A stretch of DNA of 64,000 bases from Leuconostoc lactis. GTDB taxonomy: Bacteria; Bacillota; Bacilli; Lactobacillales; Lactobacillaceae. Below are positions 35,859 to 44,689 of this stretch, piece after piece. A model generated the notes under the pieces. That model saw nothing but the letters and a program-made list of their open reading frames with translations, did no database searches and was not told the DNA's origin. Location of the stretch: the NCBI RefSeq assembly GCF_007954625.1, contig NZ_CP042420.1:873501-937500 (forward strand), given 5' to 3'. Made by a program: the position numbers and the translations under genes. How positions within the stretch are numbered: the stretch's first letter is position 1; each line of letters starts with the position of its first letter.

Positions 35859-35871
35859 AATAGTCTTAGTG

Positions 35872-35891
35872 ACTCGATACTGACATCGAGT
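35872..35891. repeat. Inverted repeat between the CIRCE-like site and the clpP promoter
   Basis: ACTCGAT and ATCGAGT pair perfectly around a 6-base loop. No known operator matches; no CtsR heptamer repeat (GGTCAAA) was seen nearby. Confidence 0.4.
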
Positions 35892-35909
35892 GACACATAA
35901 TTGACTAGT

Positions 35910-35938
35910 TTGTCATGCCACCTGTTGGTGGGTATGAT
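35910..35938 (+). promoter_or_regulatory. Promoter of clpP
   Basis: TTGTCA (35910-35915), 17-base spacer, TATGAT (35933-35938). The spacer contains CCACC and GGTGG and the whole element can fold into a hairpin. Confidence 0.7.
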
Positions 35939-35970
35939 AAACTGGGACCATGAAAAGGAGCTTAACAACT

Positions 35971-36573
35971 ATGTGGCCAGGAGTTATTGAACAAACAGCA
36001 AACGGCCGTGAAAGCTATGACTTGCCTTCACGTTTGTTAAAAGATCGTATTGTTTTGGTACAAGGCGAAATCGAAGATAGCATGGCAACTTCAATTGTTG
36101 CCCAATTGTTATTTTTGGAAGCCCAAGATCCAACGAAAGAAATTTCAATGTATATCAATTCACCTGGTGGCTCAGTAACTGCTGGGCTATCGATTACCGA
36201 TACCATGAACTTTATTAAGGCGCCAGTGACGACTATTGTGATGGGCTTGGCAGCCTCAATGGGAACAATTATTGCCAGTTCTGGTGAAAAAGGGCACCGT
36301 TTCATGTTGCCTAATGCTGAATACTTGATTCACCAACCAATGGGCGGTGCTGCTGGTGGTACGCAGCAAACAGATATGGCCATTATTGCTGAACAATTGA
36401 CAAAAACACGGGCAAAGTTGAACCGTATTTTGGCCGATGCGTCTGGCAAAGACTTGGAAACAATTGCACATGATACAGAACGTGATTATTGGATGAGCGC
36501 TGAAGAAACGTTGGAGTACGGCTTTATTGACGGTATTTTGACGAAGTCTGGAGAAAAGCCAGTTGTCAAGTGA
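35971..36573 (+). CDS. clpP: ATP-dependent Clp protease proteolytic subunit
   Basis: 200-residue serine peptidase that assembles into the ClpP barrel with Clp ATPases. Catalytic triad: Ser96 in GLAASMGTI, His121 in LIHQPMGG, Asp172 in [10 protein letters not shown]. The start at ATG 35971 (MWPGVIEQT) fits the family; ATG 35950 is upstream of the AAAAGGAG Shine-Dalgarno and is rejected. A CIRCE-like site upstream suggests heat-shock control by HrcA, unusual among Gram-positives where CtsR dominates. Confidence 0.96.
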   Translation: MWPGVIEQTANGRESYDLPSRLLKDRIVLVQGEIEDSMATSIVAQLLFLEAQDPTKEISMYINSPGGSVTAGLSITDTMNFIKAPVTTIVMGLAASMGTIIASSGEKGHRFMLPNAEYLIHQPMGGAAGGTQQTDMAIIAEQLTKTRAKLNRILADASGKDLETIAHDTERDYWMSAEETLEYGFIDGILTKSGEKPVVK

Positions 36574-36584
36574 TGATGAGAAAA

Positions 36585-36621
36585 CTGATCGATAACTTTG
36601 TGAGTTACGGTTAGCTTTTTT
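36585..36621 (+). terminator. Terminator after clpP
   Basis: CTGATCG-A-TAACT pairs with AGTTACGGTTAG (one bulge, two G-T pairs) around TTGTG and is followed by CTTTTTT. Confidence 0.8.
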
Positions 36622-37782
<1,161 letters not shown>

Positions 37783-37788
37783 ACACAG

Positions 37789-37816
37789 GAACACCCGCAG
37801 TAGCGCGGGTGTTCTT
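37789..37816 (+). terminator. Terminator after ldhD
   Basis: GAACACCCGC pairs perfectly with GCGGGTGTTC around AGTAGC, followed by TT and a T-rich stretch. Confidence 0.85.
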
Positions 37817-37824
37817 ATGTCATT

Positions 37825-37853
37825 TTGTGTCACGGTATGGCACGTAGTAAAAT
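37825..37853 (+). promoter_or_regulatory. Promoter of the PfoR-like gene
   Basis: TTGTGT, 17 bases, TAAAAT (37848-37853). Downstream, AGCAAT and ATTGCT (about 37871-37893) form an inverted repeat in the leader before the AGGTGAGGG Shine-Dalgarno. Confidence 0.55.
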
Positions 37854-37914
37854 TTTGATGGAAAAAACTTAGCAATACAGTTAGGGATTGCTGTAATTTT
37901 AGGTGAGGGAAATT

Positions 37915-39153
37915 ATGACGATTAAAGCAGAAGGCCAAAAGTGGGCTTCAAAAGATTCACAAGCCTTACGTAATGAAGAATACGCGCGTAAGGCTGTGGA
38001 AAATGCCCCAGTAACATTTAGTGGTGATACAGAACTTAAGTTGAAGGATTTCTTCTTTAAAGTTTTGTCTGGTTCAGCGCAAGGTATTTTGATTGGTGTG
38101 TTACCATCTGCGGTAATGAAGTACATCATTCAATATTCTGGTTTGGGGACAACTACATTTGGTGGACATCTAAGCGCGATTTTGACGTTGTTCACATCAT
38201 TCATCCCCGTTTTGATTGGTTTGGCGGTTGCCTTGCAATTTAAGATGAAGAGCTTGGATGTTGGTGTTGTGGCAATTGCAACAGCTGCAGCATCTGGTTC
38301 AATCAAGTGGGCACAAGTACCAACTGGCTTTGTGAACCCAATTACAGGGGCTAAGACAATTGCCCCAAGTAATATCTACATTGCTAGTGGCGCTGGTGAT
38401 GTGATTAATGCCATGATTGTGGCTGCTGTGGCGGTCTTTGTGACATGGTTAGTTGCACGTTACTTGAAGGGCTTCGGTTCTGTTGCTATCATTTTGAGCC
38501 CAATTATCATTGGTGGCGGTGTTGGTTTGTTTGGTAAGGTGATTGCGCCTTACGTTGGGGCTGTCACAACTTGGATTGGTAACATGATTGAAACGTTTAC
38601 ACGTTTGGCACCAATTCCAATGGTTATGTTGATTGCCATGGCGTTCTCAATTATTATCATTACACCTGTTTCAACAGTTGGTATTGCCTTGGCTATTTCA
38701 TTGTCAGGTATCGGTTCTGGTGCTGCCGCAATGGGTGTTGTAGCCACAACAATTGTTTTGTTGATTAACTCATGGCGTGTTAACAAGCCAGGTGTGACAG
38801 TAGCGATTGCATTGGGTGCCATGAAGGGTATGATGCCATCTGTCTTTGCTAAGCCGGTAACCATGCTACCATTCATGCTGGCAGCGGCAATTTCTGCTAT
38901 TCCGGTTGCTTTGTTCAACATTCAAGGAACACCAACAACTGCTGGATTCGGTTACATTGGATTAGTATCACCAATCCAATCAATGGTGAAAGATCCATCA
39001 ATTCCAGCAAATGTGATGAACCACTTCATTAATCCATTTACAGCTTTGCTTGCTTGGATTATTATTCCAATCATTGCCGGATTTATTGCACAATTCATCT
39101 TCAGTAACTGGTTGAAGTTGTACACACCAGCTGATTTTGAACAAGAACTATAA
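37915..39153 (+). CDS. PTS EIIC-type membrane protein of the PfoR family
   Basis: 412 residues, about ten hydrophobic segments after a ~45-residue soluble N-terminus. It resembles the EIIC_2/PfoR group (named after a Clostridium perfringens toxin regulator) rather than a true sugar-specific EIIC: no EIIA or EIIB domain is fused or adjacent. Notable stretches are IGVLPSAVMKYI, ATAAASGSIKWAQ, SPIIIGGGVGLFG and GAMKGMMPSVFAKP. The start at ATG 37915 follows AGGTGAGGG; the GTG at 37903 lies within it. Its position after ldhD may hint at organic acid or sugar-related transport, but the substrate is unknown. Confidence 0.7.
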   Translation: MTIKAEGQKWASKDSQALRNEEYARKAVENAPVTFSGDTELKLKDFFFKVLSGSAQGILIGVLPSAVMKYIIQYSGLGTTTFGGHLSAILTLFTSFIPVLIGLAVALQFKMKSLDVGVVAIATAAASGSIKWAQVPTGFVNPITGAKTIAPSNIYIASGAGDVINAMIVAAVAVFVTWLVARYLKGFGSVAIILSPIIIGGGVGLFGKVIAPYVGAVTTWIGNMIETFTRLAPIPMVMLIAMAFSIIIITPVSTVGIALAISLSGIGSGAAAMGVVATTIVLLINSWRVNKPGVTVAIALGAMKGMMPSVFAKPVTMLPFMLAAAISAIPVALFNIQGTPTTAGFGYIGLVSPIQSMVKDPSIPANVMNHFINPFTALLAWIIIPIIAGFIAQFIFSNWLKLYTPADFEQEL

Positions 39154-39168
39154 AATGTAGTACGTATG

Positions 39169-39203
39169 AGCGTCACCTCGAATTAATGAGGTGGCGCTTT
39201 TTG
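39169..39203 (+). terminator. Terminator after the PfoR-like gene
   Basis: AGCGTCACCTC pairs with GAGGTGGCGCT (one G-T pair) around an 8-base loop, then TTTTTG. Confidence 0.85.
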
Positions 39204-39486
39204 TTTGACAAAATCGTTGAGCAATGTAACAAAATTTCGCATCAATGTTACAAAAGTATTAAATGAAGTATGCCTTTTTCCGGACTTATGGGGTATTTTT
39301 CGTTAATTAACGTTTTTTGATTGATTTTGAAAGCGCGATGATACTGCGTGTTCAGCCGGGTTTTAGGTCATATACGACTTTTTAAATATATATATTATTG
39401 GTTATTTGTATATTAAAAGGTTTTTGTACCGTTTTTTGATTGGCTATGTTACATATATGTAATATTGATACGTCAAAATAAGTCAC
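39204..39486 (+). promoter_or_regulatory. AT-rich regulatory region of the Apf-like gene, with WalR-type box
   Basis: No gene is seen here. TGTTAC-ATATA-TGTAAT (39447-39463) matches the WalR/YycF operator TGTWAH-N5-TGTWAH. It overlaps a promoter TTGATT (39436-39441), 18 bases, TAATAT (39460-39465). Two further half-sites, TGTAAC (39225-39230) and TGTTAC (39246-39251), are 21 bases apart, about two helical turns. A 12-bp palindrome CGTTAATTAACG is at 39301-39312. If the promoter is right, the leader is only ~15 nt and lacks a Shine-Dalgarno. Confidence 0.6.
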
Positions 39487-40110
39487 ATGATGTTAAAGAA
39501 AATTTTAATCACAAGTGCAACAGTAACTGGTATGACGTTGGGGGTTCTCGGCGCGCAACTTAAAGCTGAAAGTCATCCAACGGATGCCGCTTCATTAAAC
39601 GAACAAGTTAGTGTAAAAGCGGTAGACCGAGCTGTTGCTTCATTAGCTGACGTGAAGTCAGTCCAATTGTCAGTCAGTCAAGCGGTGGCAGCACACGCCA
39701 CTGCTGAACAAGACACAACACCAGCGGCAACTGCGCCGGCTGCAGCAGCACCAGCTGTTGCCGTTGCAGAACCAGTTGCGACACCGGCACCAACAGCGCC
39801 GGCAGCCGCGCCTGCTGTTGTGACACCAGTTGCAACACCAGCCAAGCCAGCTGCAGCAACACCAGCACCGGCTTCTGGTGACTTGCAATGGTTGATTGCA
39901 CGTGAAAGTAGCGGTAACGTTAACGCACAAAACGGGCCTTACTATGGGATTGGCCAATTAAGCGAAAATTATTATGCCAAATACGTCCCAGGCCAAAACT
40001 ATCGCGGCAACTACGCGGTGCAACTTGAAGCCATGCAAAAATATATTGCTGATCGTTATGGTACAGTTGCGCAAGCCATTGCACATTGGCAAGCTAACAA
40101 CTGGTATTAA
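39487..40110 (+). CDS. Secreted Apf-like cell-wall protein
   Basis: About 207 residues (start at 39487 or the next codon). A cleavable signal peptide (LKKILITSATVTGMTLGVLGA, cleavage near AESHP or LKAES) precedes a ~35-residue region, a long Ala/Pro/Thr-rich linker (about 80-133), and a C-terminal domain of about 75 residues. The latter reads WLIARESSGNVNAQNG...YYGIGQL...ADRYGTVAQAIAHWQANNWY and matches aggregation-promoting-factor/resuscitation-type lysozyme-like domains, with Glu of RESSG as the likely catalytic residue. The protein would act on or bind peptidoglycan outside the cell; a WalR-type box upstream fits wall control. No Shine-Dalgarno is visible before the start. Confidence 0.8.
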   Translation: MMLKKILITSATVTGMTLGVLGAQLKAESHPTDAASLNEQVSVKAVDRAVASLADVKSVQLSVSQAVAAHATAEQDTTPAATAPAAAAPAVAVAEPVATPAPTAPAAAPAVVTPVATPAKPAAATPAPASGDLQWLIARESSGNVNAQNGPYYGIGQLSENYYAKYVPGQNYRGNYAVQLEAMQKYIADRYGTVAQAIAHWQANNWY

Positions 40111-40144
40111 GCTTCGTTTGGTGTGAATCATACGGTTTAAATGT

Positions 40145-40169
40145 AAAAGTACACTCCGGTGTACTTTTT
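40145..40169 (+). terminator. Terminator after the Apf-like gene
   Basis: AAAAGTACAC pairs with GTGTACTTTT around TCCG, followed by T. Confidence 0.88.
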
Positions 40170-40229
40170 CTATTTTGGTCCTAATTTGTCTACGACAAGA
40201 GTGGTGTCAAATTTAGCGGCAGATTAGTG

Positions 40230-40235
40230 TATAAT
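40230..40235 (+). promoter_or_regulatory. -10 box of the yqeG-yceD block
   Basis: Perfect TATAAT 33 bases before yqeG; no convincing -35 at normal spacing (TGTCAA lies 19 bases upstream). It starts the long ribosome-assembly transcript. Confidence 0.55.
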
Positions 40236-40268
40236 AGAATAGAATAAATAAACTGGATGATGATTTGC

Positions 40269-40805
40269 ATGCGCTTAGAACAATTTACGCCAACCTATAT
40301 GGTTGAAAGAATATATGATTTGACAGTTGACGACCTGAAAGCTCATGGCGTCAAAACGGTCCTAGCTGACTTGGATAATACTTTACTCGCTTGGAACAAT
40401 CCAAATGGTACACCCGAATTGCGTCAGTGGTTAGCTGATTTACGTGAGGGTGGGATTGAATTGATTGTGGTTTCAAACAATACCACCAAACGGGTAGCGA
40501 AGGCCGTTGAACCGTTAGGGGTACAATTCGTTTCCTGGTCGCTTAAACCATTACCAAGAGGTATTTTGCATGTCTTGCGAACACATCATCTTGATCGGCA
40601 ATCAGTTATTATGGTGGGGGATCAAATGTTGACAGACATTTGGGCAGCACATGCAGCCGGCGTACGTAGTGTCCTTGTTAAACGTTTAATTGACTCGGAC
40701 ATGTGGCAAACGTGGCTTAATCGTAGTATCGAAAAGCAAGTGAAAAAAATTGTTTTTCGTGCACATCCAAACTTAAAATGGGAGAAATCACTTCGTGACA
40801 ACTGA
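40269..40805 (+). CDS. yqeG: YqeG family HAD phosphatase
   Basis: 178 residues of the HAD IIIA subfamily. Motif I is ADLDNTLL (nucleophile Asp), motif II is the Ser in VVSNNT, motif III/IV includes KPLPRG and VGDQMLTDIWAA. ATG 40269 is chosen over 40257/40260 because a GGATGATG Shine-Dalgarno then fits and family proteins begin ML/MR...FTPTYMV. The physiological substrate is not known with certainty; the gene heads the conserved yqeG-yqeH block and overlaps yqeH by 11 bases. Confidence 0.9.
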   Translation: MRLEQFTPTYMVERIYDLTVDDLKAHGVKTVLADLDNTLLAWNNPNGTPELRQWLADLREGGIELIVVSNNTTKRVAKAVEPLGVQFVSWSLKPLPRGILHVLRTHHLDRQSVIMVGDQMLTDIWAAHAAGVRSVLVKRLIDSDMWQTWLNRSIEKQVKKIVFRAHPNLKWEKSLRDN

Positions 40806-41934
40806 AGTAACGGACGCATATGTCCGAGAAGAATTAAATGATGGTTTGCGCTGCATTGGCTGTGGCGCTTTAATCCAGGTTGATGATCCAAATAAGTCGG
40901 GTTATCTGCCAATGAGTGCCTTAAAGAAGGCGATTGATCGGGATGAATTACTTTGCCAACGGTGCTTCCGTTTGCGGCATTATAATGAAATTCAACCTGT
41001 AGAATTGACTGATGATGATTTTGCAAGCTTGTTACACCAAATTTCAGACACACGCGCTTTGATCGTTTACGTGATTGATGTCTTTGATGTGACGGGGTCA
41101 GAAATTTCTGGCTTGCCACGCTTCGTGGGACAAGACAACCCAATTTTGGTAGTGGCCAACAAGGTAGACTTATTGCCAAAGTTGTTGAACAAGAACCGGT
41201 TGAAAAATTGGTTGCAGGCCGAATTGAAGGCGCAAGGCATTAAGCCAGTCGATATTCTCTTGACGTCAGCGACGCACCCACAAAATCTTGATGCGTTGTT
41301 GGCTGAAATTGATGAATTACGTGCTGGCCGTGATGTCTTTGTTGTTGGGGTAACCAATGTTGGGAAGTCAACGTTGATTAACCAAATTATTAAGACAAGC
41401 ACTGGGGTGAAGGATTTAATTACCACCTCACGTTTCCCAGGGACAACGTTAGATCGAATCGAAATCCCACTATCTGATGGGAAGCATTTGATTGACACAC
41501 CAGGGATTATTAAGCGCGATCAAATTGCGCACGTGTTGTCGGACAAAGATTTGAAGTATGCGTTGCCTAAAAATGAAATTAAGCCACGCACTTACCAATT
41601 GAATCCGGAACAAACCCTATTTATTGGTGGACTTGCCCGCTTTGATTTTGAATCAGGGGAACGTGCATCCTTCACAGCATATTTTGAAAATAATCTCAAT
41701 TTACACCGGACAAAGCTGGCCGGTGCGGATGCTTTTTATGAGAAGCATGTTGGGACGTTATTGACACCGGCACCAAAAACAGCAACCCCACTTGTGAAGC
41801 ACACATTTAAAACCACTGAAAAGAGTGATATTGTGTTTGCAGGTTTGGGTTGGATTTCTGTGCCAGCTGGCGTACAAGTCAGCGGTTGGGCACCACAGGG
41901 CGTTTCTGTCCTTATTCGAAAGGCAATGATTTAA
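40795..41934 (+). CDS. yqeH: Circularly permuted ribosome-assembly GTPase YqeH
   Basis: 379 residues beginning with GTG. An N-terminal zinc finger (CIGCGALIQ ... CQRCFRLRHY, about 19-62) is followed by a GTPase domain with motifs in permuted order: G4 NKVDLLP, G5 TSATH, then G1 GVTNVGKSTLI, G3 DTPGI. A C-terminal domain follows. YqeH is needed for 30S subunit maturation. The zinc cysteines are intact. Confidence 0.95.
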   Translation: MTTEVTDAYVREELNDGLRCIGCGALIQVDDPNKSGYLPMSALKKAIDRDELLCQRCFRLRHYNEIQPVELTDDDFASLLHQISDTRALIVYVIDVFDVTGSEISGLPRFVGQDNPILVVANKVDLLPKLLNKNRLKNWLQAELKAQGIKPVDILLTSATHPQNLDALLAEIDELRAGRDVFVVGVTNVGKSTLINQIIKTSTGVKDLITTSRFPGTTLDRIEIPLSDGKHLIDTPGIIKRDQIAHVLSDKDLKYALPKNEIKPRTYQLNPEQTLFIGGLARFDFESGERASFTAYFENNLNLHRTKLAGADAFYEKHVGTLLTPAPKTATPLVKHTFKTTEKSDIVFAGLGWISVPAGVQVSGWAPQGVSVLIRKAMI

Positions 41935-42248
41935 TGTTACAACTCACTGGAAAGCAAAAGCGTTTCTTACGCGCACAAGCAAATACACTCTCACCTATTT
42001 TTTCTGTTGGTAAAAACGGGTTGACCCAAGCTTGGGTTGATGAAATTGTCTTGGCAATTGCCAAGCGTGAATTAATTAAAATTAGCATCCAACAAAGTGC
42101 GGATGATTCAGCACAAGCTGTGGCTGATTTTATTCAATCACACTCAGATATTACGGTCGCACAAGTGATCGGCCGGACGCTGGTGTTGTACTTGCCAGCG
42201 CAAGAAGATAAATATAAGAAAATTTCTGTGGCATTAGCAAAGATTTAA
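41934..42248 (+). CDS. yhbY: CRM-domain RNA-binding protein YhbY
   Basis: 104-residue single CRM domain protein that associates with pre-50S particles. Characteristic segments are LTGKQKRFLRAQANTLSPIFSVGKNG, KRELIKISI and VIGRTLVLYLPA. The ATG overlaps the yqeH TAA stop by one base (TAATG), a classic reinitiation arrangement. Confidence 0.93.
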   Translation: MLQLTGKQKRFLRAQANTLSPIFSVGKNGLTQAWVDEIVLAIAKRELIKISIQQSADDSAQAVADFIQSHSDITVAQVIGRTLVLYLPAQEDKYKKISVALAKI

Positions 42249-42260
42249 TCAAAGGTAGTC

Positions 42261-42905
42261 ATGTCAATGCAAGGGATAGCAACAACGATCACACAAAGGC
42301 AATTGCAGGAAGCCCCCGTGCAACCGCAACATCGTGTCGGTATTTTTGGTGGCACTTTTGATCCACCACATATTGGGCAGCTGGTGTTAGCGGAAAGTAT
42401 CGGCCGGCAATTGGGTTTGGAAAAGGTTTACTGGATGCCAAATGCGCAACCAGTAGACGGACGTCATGCCAGTGCGATTGCGCCCGCGGATCGTGTTCAA
42501 ATGGTTCGCCAAGCGATTATGGGCAATCCTTTCTTTGACCTTGAATTGATTGAAATCTATCAGGGTGGGCCATCTTTGACCTACCAAACGATGTTGGCTC
42601 TGACGCAAGCACATCCGGAAAATGCTTACACCTTCATCATGGGTGGTGATCTCGTTGAAAAACTGCCAACTTGGGCACATATTGATGACCTGGTACAGTT
42701 GGTACAACTAGCAGCCGGTAAAACGACGCAACAGGCAGGCCAATCGGACTATCCCATTATTTGGTGTGACGTACCCAAAATTCAAATTTCTGCTTCAGAC
42801 ATTCGGACAAAACTACGGTTAAACCAAAGTATTCGTTATCTGGTACCAGAACGGGTGAGTTATTTTATTGAAGAATATCATTTATATCGGGGGCTATATG
42901 ACTAA
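42261..42905 (+). CDS. nadD: Nicotinate-nucleotide adenylyltransferase, with HxGQ in the active-site motif
   Basis: 214 residues, converting nicotinate mononucleotide plus ATP to deamido-NAD. An extra ~25 N-terminal residues precede the core VGIFGGTFDPPHIG. The nucleotidylyltransferase motif HxGH reads His37-Ile-Gly-Gln40: the second His is Gln (codon CAG). The C-terminal ISxTxIR motif reads ISASDIR. The rest is intact (YWMPNAQP, MGGDLVEKLPTW), so the enzyme is probably active. The stop overlaps yqeK by eight bases. Confidence 0.9.
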   Translation: MSMQGIATTITQRQLQEAPVQPQHRVGIFGGTFDPPHIGQLVLAESIGRQLGLEKVYWMPNAQPVDGRHASAIAPADRVQMVRQAIMGNPFFDLELIEIYQGGPSLTYQTMLALTQAHPENAYTFIMGGDLVEKLPTWAHIDDLVQLVQLAAGKTTQQAGQSDYPIIWCDVPKIQISASDIRTKLRLNQSIRYLVPERVSYFIEEYHLYRGLYD

Positions 42906-43479
42906 GTATTTTGATGGCAGTATTGCAGAACTCGAAACGCGCGTTGCCGCACAACTGTCGGACTATCGTTTCCAACATGTCTTACGTGTCAGAGATTACG
43001 CGCTTAAATTAGCTAAACAGTATGGTGTGTCACCAGAAAAGGCTGAAATTGCCGCACTCGTGCATGACTATGCAAAAGAACGCGCTGATGAAGATTTTCT
43101 CGCTGTGATTCAGGCCAAGGATTTGGATCCTGATTTAGTGAATTGGGGTAATTACATTTGGCATGGTGTCGTTGGGGCAGAAATGATTCGTGATGAGTTG
43201 GGGATTGATGACCCAGACATCTTAACAGCGGTTCGGCAACATACAACGGGATCAGGGACGGATATGTCCTTGTTATCACAGATTATTTTTATGGCAGATT
43301 ACTTGGAGCTAGGGCGGACTTTCCCAGGGGTTGAAACAGCACGTACCTTGACGGATCAATCACTGGCTGCCGGTATAAAATACCAAATTGTCCACACCGT
43401 TTTGCGTTTGGTCGAAAAAGAAACACCGATTTATCCAAAGAGTATTACAACCTATAATTATTGGTTGCCCCGCGCTTAA
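42898..43479 (+). CDS. yqeK: HD domain hydrolase YqeK (Ap4A hydrolase type)
   Basis: 193-residue metal-dependent HD protein: RFQHVLRVRDYA (His), LVHDYAKE (HD), WHGVVGAEM and VRQHTTG supply the further metal His residues. YqeK enzymes cleave diadenosine tetraphosphate symmetrically. ATG 42898 overlaps nadD; the GGGGG at 42888-42893 can serve as Shine-Dalgarno. A frame upstream is open but internal to nadD. Confidence 0.92.
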   Translation: MTKYFDGSIAELETRVAAQLSDYRFQHVLRVRDYALKLAKQYGVSPEKAEIAALVHDYAKERADEDFLAVIQAKDLDPDLVNWGNYIWHGVVGAEMIRDELGIDDPDILTAVRQHTTGSGTDMSLLSQIIFMADYLELGRTFPGVETARTLTDQSLAAGIKYQIVHTVLRLVEKETPIYPKSITTYNYWLPRA

Positions 43480-43513
43480 GGGCAACGTATAAACGAAAGT
43501 AAAGGCAAATATT

Positions 43514-43885
43514 TTGACAACAGCATTAGATGTAAAAACAGTATTAGAAACAGCTATTAAGGCTGTAGATGACAAAAAGGCCAACAATATTGTGGCCCTT
43601 GATATGCAACAAGTTAGCTTGATGGCTGATTACTTTGTCATTGCCGATGCCGCTTCAAACCGGCAAGTACAGGCAATTGTGACGGAAGTAAAAGACAAAA
43701 TTCAAGAAGCTGGTGGCGAAGTCAAGTTAATTGAAGGCTTCCAAGCAGCTGATTGGGTATTAATTGACTTAGGCGACGTTATCGTCCATGTCTTTTCAAC
43801 AGAACAACGTGATTTCTACAACTTGGAACGCCTCTGGCATGATGCGCCATATGTTGATATCACAGAATTATTGGTAACTGATTAA
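43514..43885 (+). CDS. rsfS: Ribosomal silencing factor RsfS
   Basis: 123 residues starting at TTG 43514 with AAAGG eight bases before. The family signature ADYFVIADAASNRQVQAI, GFQAADWVLIDLGDVIVHVF and FYNLERLWHDAP are all present. RsfS binds L14 and blocks subunit joining when nutrients are limiting. Confidence 0.95.
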   Translation: MTTALDVKTVLETAIKAVDDKKANNIVALDMQQVSLMADYFVIADAASNRQVQAIVTEVKDKIQEAGGEVKLIEGFQAADWVLIDLGDVIVHVFSTEQRDFYNLERLWHDAPYVDITELLVTD

Positions 43886-43888
43886 TTG

Positions 43889-43913
43889 AGATGAGCGGCA
43901 GCTCGTCTTTTTT
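43889..43913 (+). terminator. Terminator-like hairpin between rsfS and yqeM
   Basis: AGATGAGC pairs with GCTCGTCT (one G-T) around GGCA, then a T-run, four bases after the rsfS stop. It sits within an otherwise compact operon and would reduce readthrough into yqeM and tmcAL. Confidence 0.7.
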
Positions 43914-43917
43914 CTGT

Positions 43918-43923
43918 TAAAAT
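43918..43923 (+). promoter_or_regulatory. Possible -10 box for leaderless yqeM
   Basis: TAAAAT ends only seven bases before the yqeM ATG, so a transcript starting from it would have almost no leader. No Shine-Dalgarno is visible, and no good -35 was found. Confidence 0.35.
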
Positions 43924-43930
43924 AGAACTT

Positions 43931-44689
43931 ATGACAAACGAAAACTTACAAAATAATTATTCAACCTTTGCGGCGAAATACGATCAGTTATTTGATCAAG
44001 AAATGTATCATGCTTGGGCAGACTTTGTGACCAATCAAACGCAACCAGGCGACATCTTAGATCTTGGTGGTGGTGCAGGGCGATTGGCTGTTTTATTGGC
44101 GCAACGCGGTTACCAAGTTGATGTGCTTGATATGTCGGCCGAGATGTTAACATTGGCCCAACAGCACGCCGCCGCAGCTGCAGTGGATGTAAATTTGTTA
44201 CAAGCTGATATGCGCGATTGGTCGGATTGGCAGAAAACCTATCCAACGATTGTGAGTTTTGCAGATGCGTTAAACTATTTGCCGACATTGGCTGATTTTC
44301 AGGCAACCATTCGTGAAGTTGTGGCCCATCTGGAAAAGGGCGGTCAGTTTTTATTTGACGTCATTACACCGCATCAGGTTAATGTTGGTTATGCTGACTA
44401 TTACTATAATAACGATGATGATGCCGACAATATCTTCATGTGGACAAGTTATCCAGGGGAAGCGGTAAATAGTGTTGATCATGATTTAAAGTTTTTCGTG
44501 TATGACGAGCAGATTGATGGGTTTAAAATTTTACGTGAAATTCATCATGAACAAACGTATGATTTGGCGACCTACCAACGCGAATTACGTTTAGCAGGAT
44601 TTGAGCAAATAGCGGTGTCGGCTGACTTTGGTGAAAGTGCCATTGATGATGCCACAGATCGCTGGTTCTTTAAGGCGGTGAAAGCATGA
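43931..44689 (+). CDS. Class I SAM-dependent methyltransferase YqeM
   Basis: 252 residues with methyltransferase motif I ILDLGGGAGRLAVLLAQRG, motif II DVLDMSAEML, and the post-I DMRDW region. The N-terminal NYSTFAAKYDQLFD is typical of YqeM proteins in this operon. The methyl acceptor is unknown. The ATG has no Shine-Dalgarno; the gene overlaps tmcAL by four bases (ATGA). Confidence 0.85.
   Translation: MTNENLQNNYSTFAAKYDQLFDQEMYHAWADFVTNQTQPGDILDLGGGAGRLAVLLAQRGYQVDVLDMSAEMLTLAQQHAAAAAVDVNLLQADMRDWSDWQKTYPTIVSFADALNYLPTLADFQATIREVVAHLEKGGQFLFDVITPHQVNVGYADYYYNNDDDADNIFMWTSYPGEAVNSVDHDLKFFVYDEQIDGFKILREIHHEQTYDLATYQRELRLAGFEQIAVSADFGESAIDDATDRWFFKAVKA

Noticed and set aside
39328..39341. TGAAAGCGCGATGA as a catabolite (cre) site
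   Set aside because: It matches the consensus at the left half only and lies about 120 bases upstream of the predicted promoter; too weak to call.
39350..39470. AT-rich stretch as a replication origin or attachment site
   Set aside because: No DnaA boxes, iterons, or flanking direct repeats were seen; it is better explained as the regulatory region of the Apf-like gene.
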